From positions 372,001 through 436,000 of the forward strand of contig JAEUME010000001.1 of assembly GCA_016793445.1 (NCBI GenBank): a DNA stretch of 64,000 nt. The letters run 5' to 3'. Below are positions 53,560 through 62,084 of the stretch, in pieces. The stretch is from Hyphomicrobium sp. (GTDB lineage: Bacteria > Pseudomonadota > Alphaproteobacteria > Rhizobiales > Hyphomicrobiaceae). The number at the start of each line of letters is the position of its first letter. Within the stretch, counting starts at the first letter, position 1. A program made the position numbers and the translations under genes. The notes beneath the pieces are model-generated. The model made no database searches and was not told the DNA's origin. It worked only from the letters and a program-made list of their open reading frames with translations.

Positions 53560-53774
53560 GTTTCCGGCCTCCTCCAGACTTTCTGTGTATATCCGCGGTT
53601 GGATGCGCGCGCACAGCAAAGGTTCCCGGCGGCAGCGCTTTTCAGGCTAGGCGGAGAAGATTTTTTGCGATGCGCGACAAGGTAACGTGGCGCAGGCGCC
53701 ACTGCGGGCGCCCAGGCCTGAATTTAGGAGTAACGATAGGCGCCGCCAGCGACGTCTGAGCAGCGCAAATGTGC
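53560..53774. other. Divergent gap before speH
   Basis: Holds a hairpin GTGGCG-CAGG-CGCCAC at 53687-53702 and an inverted pair TTCAGGC (53641-53647)/GCCTGAA (53716-53722). No gene seen. Confidence 0.4.
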
Positions 53775-53918
53775 TAGAATGCGCCCACACAGTACGGGTT
53801 GCGGCCGGGAGAAGAGCCTGGAGGCTCCCTCCTTGAGGACTACAGCAAGTGGCGCCGTGGATTCGTGCTTTTGCGAAACCATGTGGGACGCGGTCTTGCA
53901 ACCGCCGAAAGGACTCCC
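53775..53918 (+). promoter_or_regulatory. speH promoter and long structured leader candidate
   Basis: A -10-like TAGAAT at 53775-53780 would give a leader of about 130 bases. GGTTGC (53797-53802) can pair with GCAACC (53898-53903) just before the Shine-Dalgarno AAAGGA, closing a domain that includes a small AGCC-TGGA-GGCT stem. Could be a regulatory leader; no known riboswitch class was recognised. Confidence 0.4.
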
Positions 53919-54296
53919 ATGATCAAACACCACCATTTCATTGGACGTTTCGAAGTCACCTCGCCGCCCCTTGAAGGCGACCAAGGTTATCTAGAGTCAT
54001 GGATGTTCGACCTGATCGAAGCCCAGGGCATGAAGGTCTTGTCGGGCCCCCATGTCGCGTTTGTCGATAACCCTGGCAATCGCGGCTTGACGGGAGTCGC
54101 CATCATCGAAACCTCGCATGTCGCGGTTCACATCTGGGACGAGACCGCGCCAGCACTCGTGCAGCTCGATTTCTACACCTGCGGCACGCTGCGCAAGGAC
54201 CTCATTCTGGAAGCCATTGCGCCGTGGGGTGTGGCCAAGCACGCATTTCTCGTGCTCGACCGCGAGAATGATGTCGTGGCGATGGAGACGGCCTGA
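53919..54296 (+). CDS. speH: S-adenosylmethionine decarboxylase proenzyme (SpeH/SpeD type)
   Basis: 125 residues from ATG 53919, with AAAGGA 7 bases upstream; the longer in-frame reading from 53799 is leader sequence. Core motif IIETSHVAVHIWDE holds the Ser that becomes the pyruvoyl cofactor, and QLDFYTCG the catalytic Cys. Makes decarboxylated SAM for spermidine synthesis. The usual HTWPE is HIWDE here, a small variation. No spermidine synthase gene is adjacent. Confidence 0.9.
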   Translation: MIKHHHFIGRFEVTSPPLEGDQGYLESWMFDLIEAQGMKVLSGPHVAFVDNPGNRGLTGVAIIETSHVAVHIWDETAPALVQLDFYTCGTLRKDLILEAIAPWGVAKHAFLVLDRENDVVAMETA

Positions 54297-54350
54297 CCAA
54301 AGTTCGCGTGCTGGTTGGCCTGCCCCGCACGCTCGTTAATGCGTGCGGGT

Positions 54351-54653
54351 TTAATAGAACAGCAGCACGCCCAGGCATCCGGCGATGAGCGCATAGTAGA
54401 AAAACTGGCGCTCGCGCACTAAAAACCATGTCACCACGCGGCGGGGAATGTCGGCCCAGTGATAGCGCGCGAGAATGCCAAACCCCAGACCGACCGCCAG
54501 ACCAAGCACTGCCGATCCCATATGCAGCCCCGTGCCCGGCATCATGGCCTGCACGCCCTGACTGTTGAGCCAAGGCATCATGAGAGCGAGCACGCTGAGC
54601 GTCATCACGCCCAACGCCAGTATGGAAAAGAACTGCAGAACCGAGCGCATCAT
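54351..54653 (-). CDS. Small membrane protein, unknown function
   Basis: 100 residues with three hydrophobic segments (about 6-30, 45-62 and 78-98) and a basic loop (HWADIPRRVVTWFLVRERQ). I do not recognise a family. No clear ribosome-binding site; the GTG at 54662 is an alternative start. Convergent with speH. Confidence 0.55.
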   Translation of the reverse strand: MMRSVLQFFSILALGVMTLSVLALMMPWLNSQGVQAMMPGTGLHMGSAVLGLAVGLGFGILARYHWADIPRRVVTWFLVRERQFFYYALIAGCLGVLLFY

Positions 54654-54809
54654 CGGCAACACGCTTTCGCGAAGGGTCTATCTGGCAGCAGGGCGTGGCT
54701 TTGCCCGCAATCCGCCTGCCTCTGCAGATTAGAAGGGGGAAGCAAATATTTTGTTAACCATGCTGCCCTGTAGGGAGCCGCCCAAGACCTCGCCTGCACT
54801 GCGGGTATT

Positions 54810-56504
54810 TCAGTCCGACATCACAGCGCTCGCGGCGGCCTGCTGCCTCATGGGCGACGCGCCGGGCGGCGCGATGGGCCGCATTGAGGGCAGGCCATCA
54901 AGGGTCGCAAAGACCTCTGACGCGTCTTGCGGGCGCACGCCGCGGCTATCGAGCAAGTGATCGCACAACGCCGCATAGGCCTCGCGTGCAGGATCGGCGC
55001 TCTTGTCCGCAAGGAACAAGTCCACAAGGCGGCGATGGATGAGATTCGTTATTGCAAGAGCATGATGGCGTTCGACGTCGCGGCGCAGAATGGCACGGCG
55101 GCCCTTCCGGCTCGCCGATCGCAACCGCAATCCGAGCCGCTGGATGAAGCTGGGCGCTGCCTCCCGTTCCGCTGCGCCGTCGGCTTTCGGGAGCTTGAAG
55201 ACGAGTCCTGGCAGGGGCGCGGCGAAGGGCCAGCGCCAACTTTTGAACACTTGGTCGGGTGCAACGACGTGCAACGTATGCTCGTCAAGGCCGAGTTCAC
55301 CATAGTCCCTCACGAAGGCGCGGCCCCCCGCCGGCGGCGCGCCAAACGCAACGACACAGGCGACATTGCGTCCACGCTTTGCAAACTCATAAGCCGCGAG
55401 CATCGCGATGCTGCCGCCGCGATGATGCCCCGCTATGAGAATGGCCGGCTTTTCATCGTCTTCGCCTTTCGGCACGACACCGTTGAGCCACGTCTCAACG
55501 CCCTCGCGCAGACCAGCCCAGGCGCGCGCCGCCCCGCGTGCCCGCGGCGCCGCGTCCCAAACGGTGTCTTCCGGCACGTACTGGCGTGGACCGGCCTTCG
55601 GGCTGAAGAGTGTTTCGGCCACGGCGCGTGGACAGGCGCCTCCGGGGTCGGCGAGTGCGATGACAATGGCGCCTTCAAACACAAAGCACAGGGCCTGTGC
55701 CTCCCCGTGCCGCACCAGATGCGGCGCCGCTGTGCGCGGACAATGGGTGCCAAGATAATGCGCCCCATCGTCATGATAGGCGATCGCACAGGCGTAGCCG
55801 AGGAACTCTGCCAGCGCCACCGGGATACGCCCTTGCGCAAGCGCCTGCCGGCTCTGCGTGATCATGACCTTGCGCGCGGATGCGGGCTTGCCGAGCCCGG
55901 CAAGATAGTGCTTCACGGCAACCTCATTGAAAGGATGGAACTGAAGCTCCGGCTCGGCGCTGCGGCAGGTCCGAGCCTGGCTTTGCGCAGGCTCGCGCGC
56001 CCTCGCACGGGTTGCCTCACGCGGCTCACCGTCCGACACGCTCCGGCCAAGCGCTCTGCGCTGTCCCACGAGGCCCGCGATCAATAGAAGCAACGCACCG
56101 GCGCTGACCGAGAGCAGAGCGGGAGCGAACGCCGCCGGAAAGTCGCTTATTCTTGCTTGAGACGGGTCGGAGGCATCGTAGAGCACGGCGACGCCCTCGC
56201 CGGGAGCATAGCGCACAGCGCTCGATGTCTCCCCCGCCATGAAGGTGTGATGCTCCCCGCGCTCATCGACAAAAGCGACGACCGGCGCACGGCGCGCATC
56301 ATGGTCGCGGTCGACAAGTTTTACGATCTGTCCGGCAGCCCTGCTCGATCTCCAGATCACGTGAACCTCAAGGGCGGCGAGGGTCGCGCCCCAAAGCATG
56401 ACCGAAACACCGGCGAGCGCGGCCAGCGTCGCGAGCAGGCTGCGGCGCTTGCTCGGGTCTTGTTGCTTCGAAGTGGCCGTCGTGCCTGCCAACATCCCCG
56501 CCAT
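54810..56504 (-). CDS. DUF3592 / class-3 lipase-fold fusion with altered nucleophile
   Basis: 564 residues. The N-terminal part has two membrane segments (about 22-46 and 127-147) around a DUF3592-like extracytoplasmic region (APVVAFVDERGEHHTF, RYAPGEGVAVLYD). The C-terminal part resembles alpha/beta-hydrolase class-3 lipases: LGYACAIAYHDD, AQALCFVFEGAIVIALAD, then IAGHHRGGSIAMLAAYEFAKRGR where a GHSLGG nucleophile elbow is expected. His361 replaces the Ser, verified in the DNA (CAT CAT CGC). Catalytic lipase activity is therefore not expected unless another residue serves. Convergent or unlinked to neighbours. Confidence 0.75.
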   Translation of the reverse strand: MAGMLAGTTATSKQQDPSKRRSLLATLAALAGVSVMLWGATLAALEVHVIWRSSRAAGQIVKLVDRDHDARRAPVVAFVDERGEHHTFMAGETSSAVRYAPGEGVAVLYDASDPSQARISDFPAAFAPALLSVSAGALLLLIAGLVGQRRALGRSVSDGEPREATRARAREPAQSQARTCRSAEPELQFHPFNEVAVKHYLAGLGKPASARKVMITQSRQALAQGRIPVALAEFLGYACAIAYHDDGAHYLGTHCPRTAAPHLVRHGEAQALCFVFEGAIVIALADPGGACPRAVAETLFSPKAGPRQYVPEDTVWDAAPRARGAARAWAGLREGVETWLNGVVPKGEDDEKPAILIAGHHRGGSIAMLAAYEFAKRGRNVACVVAFGAPPAGGRAFVRDYGELGLDEHTLHVVAPDQVFKSWRWPFAAPLPGLVFKLPKADGAAEREAAPSFIQRLGLRLRSASRKGRRAILRRDVERHHALAITNLIHRRLVDLFLADKSADPAREAYAALCDHLLDSRGVRPQDASEVFATLDGLPSMRPIAPPGASPMRQQAAASAVMSD

Positions 56505-56577
56505 TCATGCCCTTGAATATCGAACCGCATTTGGTGCCAACCAAACGGCACGGACAAGGCAGCCCGATGGCGATCAA

Positions 56578-57786
56578 TCAGCGACGGGATCGGCCCGCCA
56601 GCCAAAGCAAAGCCGCGAGCGCCAAGGTCATGGCCAGCGCCATGGCATTAACAAAGCCTGCGACGGGTGAAACCGACATAGCCACCCCGGCCGCCGCAGG
56701 GCCAAGTATGGCTCCAAGTTGGTACATCACCAGAAAAGCCGCGTTTGCGGCCGCGAGGTCGCGCGCCTCGACTTCCTCGCCCACGACCGCCAATCCCACC
56801 GTGTAGAACCCGAGCACCACGCCACCCAGAACGAACGCCAGCGGGAATGCCCACGGCGGATTGGCCAGCCCAGCCGGCAGCAGCAGCGATAGAGCGATGA
56901 ACGCCACAGCGAGCGCCGCCGTGACATGGGTCCGCGCGACCTTGTCAGCGAGATACCCGATGAGAAATTGCAGCGCGACACCACCGGCCGTCATGAAGCT
57001 CATGAGGCGCAGCGCTGTTGCCTGGTCGAGACCGCCCGCAAGGCCCACGTTGCCGATGAGCGCGAGATAGCTCATTTCGGCAAAGCCGCCAATGAAGCCG
57101 CCCATCATGCCGACAGGCGCAAGGCGCACGGCCGAGAAGGGCGAATGGCTCGAACCATTCTCCGACACGTCGGGCGCAAGCCGCGACGCCAACACGATCG
57201 GCAGCCCCGCAAATGCCATAGATGCGGCGCCCGCCACATAAGGCGCCAGCCCGGCAAAACCCGTCACATCGAGCAACAGCGGGCCAACGGTGTAGCCGGT
57301 AAAAAACGAGATGGCGTAAATGGCGATGACGCGCCCGCGCGTTTCCTCGCGCGTGACCATATTGATCCAGGTCTCCCCCGCAAGCCAGGGCAGCGCGAGC
57401 CCCGCGCTCATCAAAAAGCGGATGGCGATCCAGGCATAGACATCCTGGAACAGCCCCAATGCCATGAACCCGGCGGCGCCCGCGAGGCAGCCCAGCGTAA
57501 TGGCTCGGACCGCGCCCCATCGGGCGACGAACCTGGGCAGGAACGGCAGCGCCGCCAACACCCCCATGGACGGGGCGGCGCCTGCGATCCCGATGAGCCA
57601 CTTGGGCGTTGCCCAGGCTTCAAGTGTCAGAGAGGTGAGCGGAAATCCGATGCCGAACGCCAACCCAACGCCGAACGCCGCTGTGATGACGGCGGCAAGG
57701 CTGGCAACACGGCGGCGCTCTTCACTTCGCGACGCCCTGCCCGGTGGCGTGCCCGGCTCGGGCGATGCAGCCCCTGGCGATGTCAT
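56578..57786 (-). CDS. MFS transporter (YcaD-like)
   Basis: 402 residues with about twelve membrane segments and the major-facilitator pattern of two six-helix halves; the loop between the second and third segments holds RFVARWGAVRAITLG, and NMVTREETRGRVIAIYAI follows in the first half. It resembles the YcaD/sugar-efflux branch. Substrate unknown. Its start overlaps the stop of the upstream aminotransferase gene (ATGA), so it may export a product of that enzyme. Confidence 0.87.
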   Translation of the reverse strand: MTSPGAASPEPGTPPGRASRSEERRRVASLAAVITAAFGVGLAFGIGFPLTSLTLEAWATPKWLIGIAGAAPSMGVLAALPFLPRFVARWGAVRAITLGCLAGAAGFMALGLFQDVYAWIAIRFLMSAGLALPWLAGETWINMVTREETRGRVIAIYAISFFTGYTVGPLLLDVTGFAGLAPYVAGAASMAFAGLPIVLASRLAPDVSENGSSHSPFSAVRLAPVGMMGGFIGGFAEMSYLALIGNVGLAGGLDQATALRLMSFMTAGGVALQFLIGYLADKVARTHVTAALAVAFIALSLLLPAGLANPPWAFPLAFVLGGVVLGFYTVGLAVVGEEVEARDLAAANAAFLVMYQLGAILGPAAAGVAMSVSPVAGFVNAMALAMTLALAALLWLAGRSRR

Positions 57787-58907
57787 GTGCCGGCCGCAAC
57801 ATTGCGCCGGGCATCCGCCAGAGCCGGCGCAAGAGACTGCGCAAACAGGTCAAGATCGGCGCCGGTTCCGCAGCTGACGCGGATGCAACGGTCCAAAGGC
57901 GCCACCGCCGGCTTTCGGATGAAGACACCACGATCGAGCACGCCATCCAGCACACGCTTGGCAAACGCGCCATCACCGCCGCAGTCTATGGCGACGAAAT
58001 TGGTCGCCGAGGGCAGCGGCTCAAGACCACAGGAGCGCGCAATCGCCGCGATGCGGTCGCGCGCGCGGGCGATTTGGCCCACCACGTCCGCGAGATACGG
58101 CTGATCGTGAAGGGCCGCGAGCGCACCCAGCTGCCCGACACGGTTGATGCCGTAGTGATTACGCACCTTGTCGAAGGCGGCGATGATCTCCGGATGACCC
58201 AGCGCATAGCCGATACGCGCACCCGCCAAGCCATAGGCCTTGGAGAAGGTGCGGTAGCGGATCACCTGTGGATTCGTCACGTCGATGGGCGGCAAGGTCC
58301 CTTCGGGCGCCGTGTCGGAGTAGGCTTCGTCGAGTATAAGCAGCGTTTCCGGCGGCAGCTCCGCAATCAGTTGGGCGACATCTTGCGCTGGCCACCACGA
58401 GCCCATGGGGTTGTTGGGATTGGAGACGTACAGAATGCGCGCCTTTTGCGCGTGTGCTGTCTCAAGTAGCGCGGCCAAGTCCTCGCAGTCATGCGCCATC
58501 GGCACCTTGATCAGAAGACCGCCGTGGGCGAGCACGTGGAAATTGAAGGTCGGATAGGCGCCATCAGAGGTAACCACCGTCTGACCGGGCACCAGATACA
58601 TGAGACAGGTGAGACCGAGCAGCCCGTCAATGCCTTCGCCAATGACGACGTTGGAGATGTCGAGGCCATGAAATGCGCCAAGTGCGGCGCGCAGGTCGTG
58701 GTTCTCAGGATCGGAATAGCGCCAGTTCGTCTCGGCTGCTTGGCGCATGACGGCGATGGCCTTGGGACTGGGCCCGAAGACACTTTCGTTCGCACCAAGG
58801 CGCGCGAGGAACTTGCGGCCCGTTTCGCGCTCGATGGCCTCGGGCCCTACGAAGGGCACGAGCCTGGGCAGAGCTTCAATGACGGGAGAGAACGGGATGC
58901 GCGGCAT
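57783..58907 (-). CDS. PLP-dependent aminotransferase (HisC-like)
   Basis: 374 residues from ATG 58907; a GTG at 58934 is possible but overlaps the previous gene. Fold-type I aminotransferase with GANESVFGPSPKAI near the N terminus, YVSNPNNPMGSW and the PLP lysine in TFSKAYGLAGARIGY. HisC-like, but no his genes are nearby and the linked transporter and DUF1489 genes give no pathway, so an amino-acid aminotransferase role cannot be narrowed down. Confidence 0.88.
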   Translation of the reverse strand: MPRIPFSPVIEALPRLVPFVGPEAIERETGRKFLARLGANESVFGPSPKAIAVMRQAAETNWRYSDPENHDLRAALGAFHGLDISNVVIGEGIDGLLGLTCLMYLVPGQTVVTSDGAYPTFNFHVLAHGGLLIKVPMAHDCEDLAALLETAHAQKARILYVSNPNNPMGSWWPAQDVAQLIAELPPETLLILDEAYSDTAPEGTLPPIDVTNPQVIRYRTFSKAYGLAGARIGYALGHPEIIAAFDKVRNHYGINRVGQLGALAALHDQPYLADVVGQIARARDRIAAIARSCGLEPLPSATNFVAIDCGGDGAFAKRVLDGVLDRGVFIRKPAVAPLDRCIRVSCGTGADLDLFAQSLAPALADARRNVAAGT

Positions 58908-58921
58908 GGCTGGATGAGATG

Positions 58922-59362
58922 TCAGATCAGGCACAACTCGGCAAGCGCCTTACGCATGCCGGGCGGCATGGCGGCAATGCCGTTGCCCGTTCCTTTGCCT
59001 AAATCCTCTGGGGCATCTTCGGCCGTCAGGTACCGCCAGCCTTGAAACGCCCGGCGCGGAACGGGCCGAACGGGAACGATTTTGGGATCGAGCACCATGA
59101 CGCAGCACGGCGTACCGTCCTCTTTGGCACCCTCCTCGAAGGCGACAAAACGCTGGCGGGCCGTAATGATGCCTTTCATCACCCAATAGAGCGAACCGCC
59201 ATCGAGCAACTCCTGCTGCCGCTTGGGGCTTTGAAACGTCGTGTGATAGGGCAACGGAGCCAGCCCCTTTTTCTTGCGCGCTGCCATGCGTCCAAGTTGC
59301 CAATCCGCTAGGTCTTCAATGGCGTGGGCGCCGACGCACAGCTTGATCATATGAAGTGCCAT
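58922..59362 (-). CDS. DUF1489 family protein
   Basis: 146 residues from ATG 59362 (MALHMIKLCVGAHAIEDL), which is the usual family start; a longer reading to 59410 is not needed. YHTTFQSPKRQQELLDGGSLYWVMKG in pieces (SPKRQQELLDGGSLYWV) and AFQGWRYLTAEDAPEDL fit DUF1489, a conserved alphaproteobacterial protein with no known function. First gene of the DUF1489, aminotransferase, MFS operon. Confidence 0.88.
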   Translation of the reverse strand: MALHMIKLCVGAHAIEDLADWQLGRMAARKKKGLAPLPYHTTFQSPKRQQELLDGGSLYWVMKGIITARQRFVAFEEGAKEDGTPCCVMVLDPKIVPVRPVPRRAFQGWRYLTAEDAPEDLGKGTGNGIAAMPPGMRKALAELCLI

Positions 59363-59436
59363 GGAGCGATTTGACCTCAGTCTTTGGCCAGGCGCAATCG
59401 CCCTGTCCACAGTCCTGATTCTCCAAACGCGGGCCG

Positions 59437-59880
59437 CTACTTAATCGTGCAGGTCCCGGCATACTGCGCAAACATCGGCTGACCAAGCAGGCCAAAGTGG
59501 CGCGAATGCACTGCCGGCTGGACGCCGGGCGTGGCCGGATCTGCGTCGTAGATGGTCGTGAGGTTGAGGAAACCCTCGTTGGCCACCTCAAGGAAGTGAT
59601 TTGCGTTGAGGGCCCGCACGATACGCAGCTTCCCCGCCTCCTTGCCTTCGATGACGAGCTTGGCCGACTGCCCTTCGAGATCGATATCATCAATCTCGAA
59701 CTTCAACGGCGACGGGGCCGAATTGGAGAACTTACCGGCTTCATAGCTCCACACATGCCCGGTCTCGAAACTGCAGATGAGCTTCACCGGAGCCTTCTCG
59801 GCAGACAGAGGGGTGGTCAGCGCCGCAATGCAGACCATTGCCATCCCTGGACCTAGAGCCAGACTGCTGCGTGCGGCCAT
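59437..59880 (-). CDS. Secreted protein, unknown function
   Basis: 147 residues with AAGGAAG before the start. Signal peptide (LALGPGMAMVCIAALTTPLSA) and a mature domain with two cysteines (LICSFETGHVW and AGTCTIK) that could form a disulfide; mostly beta-like sequence (FEIDDIDLEGQSAKLVIEG). I do not recognise a family. Confidence 0.7.
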   Translation of the reverse strand: MAARSSLALGPGMAMVCIAALTTPLSAEKAPVKLICSFETGHVWSYEAGKFSNSAPSPLKFEIDDIDLEGQSAKLVIEGKEAGKLRIVRALNANHFLEVANEGFLNLTTIYDADPATPGVQPAVHSRHFGLLGQPMFAQYAGTCTIK

Positions 59881-60105
59881 CGACGGCTTCCTTCTGAAAG
59901 AGGGTTGGCTCGGACTGTTGACCTTAAAAAGGGCAGCCCTGGAACAAGATTGCGTCGATAGAAGCCCGGACGACGCAAGAACGCAACGGCTTCACCACAT
60001 TCAGCATCGTTGGACGCATCGCACCTCGGCAACACGTGACTAAATTGTTAAGCGAAGGGACTTGGCTCCGAACTCGGCCCTGAAAGCGCCGAATATCTGG
60101 TTCCT

Positions 60106-60600
60106 TTGACGGCTGTGACACCGACATCCTCAGTCCTGATCGCCTTGGCGGCTTGCATGTTGTCCGCGCTTACGGGCTGCGCGGCCAACAATCTTGAGTC
60201 CGCCACGGCTTCCACCGCAGGATTTGTACCCGCAGCGTCGGGCGAGGGAAATATTCAGACGGCCGCCACCGGCTACGAGCTCACACCTGAGGAGCACGGC
60301 TACGATTGCAAGCGCCTGACCGGAAGGCTCCAGATTCGCATCCTCGAATTGCGCAGCCGGCTGAGCGATGCCCAAACCTCTGCGTTGTCGCGCTCGTTCA
60401 ATACCGTCGGTTCCGCGGCGTTCGGTGGCACAAACTTCGGACTCGATCCCAAAAGTGATCGCGTACACGACGTCGCGCAGATCAAGGCCTTCAATGACGA
60501 ACTCGTGGCCAAACAGTGCAGGTCCTTCGACCTGGCGAAAGCGCTTACGGGCACGGATCTGCCACCCACGCCCACGGTACCCGCGCACTCTTCGAAGTAA
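60106..60600 (+). CDS. Lipoprotein, unknown function
   Basis: 164 residues; start is TTG 60106 or GTG 60115, without a clear ribosome-binding site. Lipobox LSALTGC ends a signal peptide, so the Cys is lipidated. The mature part has HGYDCKRLTGRLQIRILELRSRL, probably helical, and a second Cys near the end (AKQCRSFDLA). Function unknown; envelope location inferred. Confidence 0.7.
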   Translation: MTAVTPTSSVLIALAACMLSALTGCAANNLESATASTAGFVPAASGEGNIQTAATGYELTPEEHGYDCKRLTGRLQIRILELRSRLSDAQTSALSRSFNTVGSAAFGGTNFGLDPKSDRVHDVAQIKAFNDELVAKQCRSFDLAKALTGTDLPPTPTVPAHSSK

Positions 60601-60733
60601 CGCGCTGCAGACCAGCCCGCCGGCGTTAACGCAACCACACCCTGGCGCATGAAAGTCGCAATGCAGGCTCACGGCGGCGCGCGTTTCGCGTTATGACTGC
60701 TGCCTCAGCCATGATGAGGCACGCGCCCCGCCG

Positions 60734-61222
60734 ATGAACCATAGCGACCAAACCTCTGCAGCCGAACGCGCCAATTCCTTTCCCTGGCCGCCCGTTCTGC
60801 TGGCCGCCTCCGTCGCGGCCGCGTTCGCCTTGGGCCGGTTGGCGCCGCTGAACTGGCCTGGAACTGACGACGGGCCGGCCCGCTTCATGGGGATCGCCAT
60901 CGGCGTCATTGGCTTGGTTCTGATTGCGAGCGCTGTCTTGACGTTGCGCAACCACGAAACGACGGTCTTGCCGGATAAGGCCACCACGACGCTGGTCACG
61001 GCCGGTCCTTACCGCTTCTTTCGCAATCCCATCTACCTTGGCGAGGTCATGGCGATGTTCGGCCTCGCGGAGATGACGAAGAACATCTGGTTTGTTATCA
61101 CGGGGGCTGCTTTTGCCCTTGCCGTGACGTGGCTGCAGATTCTGCCCGAGGAGCGCCACCTGGAGGCGCGCTTCGGCGACGACTATCTCGATTACAAGCG
61201 GCGCGCCCGGCGCTGGATCTGA
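60734..61222 (+). CDS. Isoprenylcysteine carboxyl-methyltransferase-like (PEMT/ICMT) membrane protein
   Basis: 162 residues with four hydrophobic segments. The signature TAGPYRFFRNPIYLGEVMAMFG and the C-terminal LPEERHLEARFGDDYLDYKRRARRW in pieces (PEERHLEARFGDDYLDYK) match the ICMT/PEMT methyltransferases. Same superfamily as 39117-39617 but only distantly similar. Membrane methylation of unknown substrate. A DUF4287-like gene follows 13 bases later, so they are likely an operon. Confidence 0.86.
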   Translation: MNHSDQTSAAERANSFPWPPVLLAASVAAAFALGRLAPLNWPGTDDGPARFMGIAIGVIGLVLIASAVLTLRNHETTVLPDKATTTLVTAGPYRFFRNPIYLGEVMAMFGLAEMTKNIWFVITGAAFALAVTWLQILPEERHLEARFGDDYLDYKRRARRWI

Positions 61223-61235
61223 ACGGGATCATGCG

Positions 61236-62006
61236 ATGGCCCGAGATCTGGGGGAACAAGAGCGCGCATTCGTCCATGCGCTGAAGCAGGACACCGGGCG
61301 CGATCTCGCCGGGTGGATGGAGGCGATCGCCGCCAGCGGCCACACACGGCGCAACGACATCATAGACTGGCTGCGCCATCGCGGCTTTGCCTTCGCCAAC
61401 GCCTCATGGCTGGAGCGCATTCACCACAACAATGGCCAGCTCATCTATGGCGCGGAACATCATGAAACCGGCAACCCCGAGCGCGCGCCAGCACAAGCCT
61501 CTGAAACGGTGACGCAAGCCTCCAGATCAGCTGCCGACGACAGGATCGCGCCGGATCCCTCTGCGCAAAAAAGCGCGCCGGCAAAGTCCGCTTCCGTGGC
61601 GCCGGCTTCGGCGTCCCCCGTCTCCGCCGCACAATCGCCCGCGCTTCTCACGCCCGCCAGCGACGCCGACATCGCCGCGTTGCTCATGGCAGCTAAGGGC
61701 CTGCGCCCGCTCGCAGAACTCATCCTGCGCGAGATGAGTGCCATGGTGCCCACCTTGGTGCGTACGGCCAACCCGCCGCTGATCACCATCGCCAGTCCCA
61801 TGCCGTTCGCGGCTCTGCTGCCCGCGCCCAAGGACGTGCGGCTGTTTGCCGACTTCGGGCCAGCCAGCCGCGACCGCACGCGTAAGGCGGATACGGGCCG
61901 CCCGGCGGTGCCCTTTCCTGATGTCCTGGTCCTCAACGATGCCCGCCAGATCGACGACCGTTTCCGCGAGCTGGTCGCGGCCGCCTACACCCGGGCGCTA
62001 ACCTGA
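61236..62006 (+). CDS. DUF4287/DUF5655-type protein
   Basis: 256 residues. N-terminal DUF4287-like region (FVHALKQDTGRDLAGWMEAIAASGHTRRNDIIDWLRHRGF in pieces: DTGRDLAGWMEAIAASGHTRR, DIIDWLRHRGFAFANASWLERIHHNNG), an Ala/Ser/Pro-rich middle (about 80-145) and a C-terminal DUF5655-like part with LRPLAELILREMSAMVP. Cytoplasmic; function unknown. A similar pair of domains is found in proteins with presumed nucleotide or nucleic-acid roles, but that is not shown here. Confidence 0.7.
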   Translation: MARDLGEQERAFVHALKQDTGRDLAGWMEAIAASGHTRRNDIIDWLRHRGFAFANASWLERIHHNNGQLIYGAEHHETGNPERAPAQASETVTQASRSAADDRIAPDPSAQKSAPAKSASVAPASASPVSAAQSPALLTPASDADIAALLMAAKGLRPLAELILREMSAMVPTLVRTANPPLITIASPMPFAALLPAPKDVRLFADFGPASRDRTRKADTGRPAVPFPDVLVLNDARQIDDRFRELVAAAYTRALT

Positions 62007-62084
62007 GTTGCATCAACGCCTTGCCGTCGAACCATCGATTCGCCAGAATTTTCATGACCTTTGGGCACGACGCGGGAGGACGCC

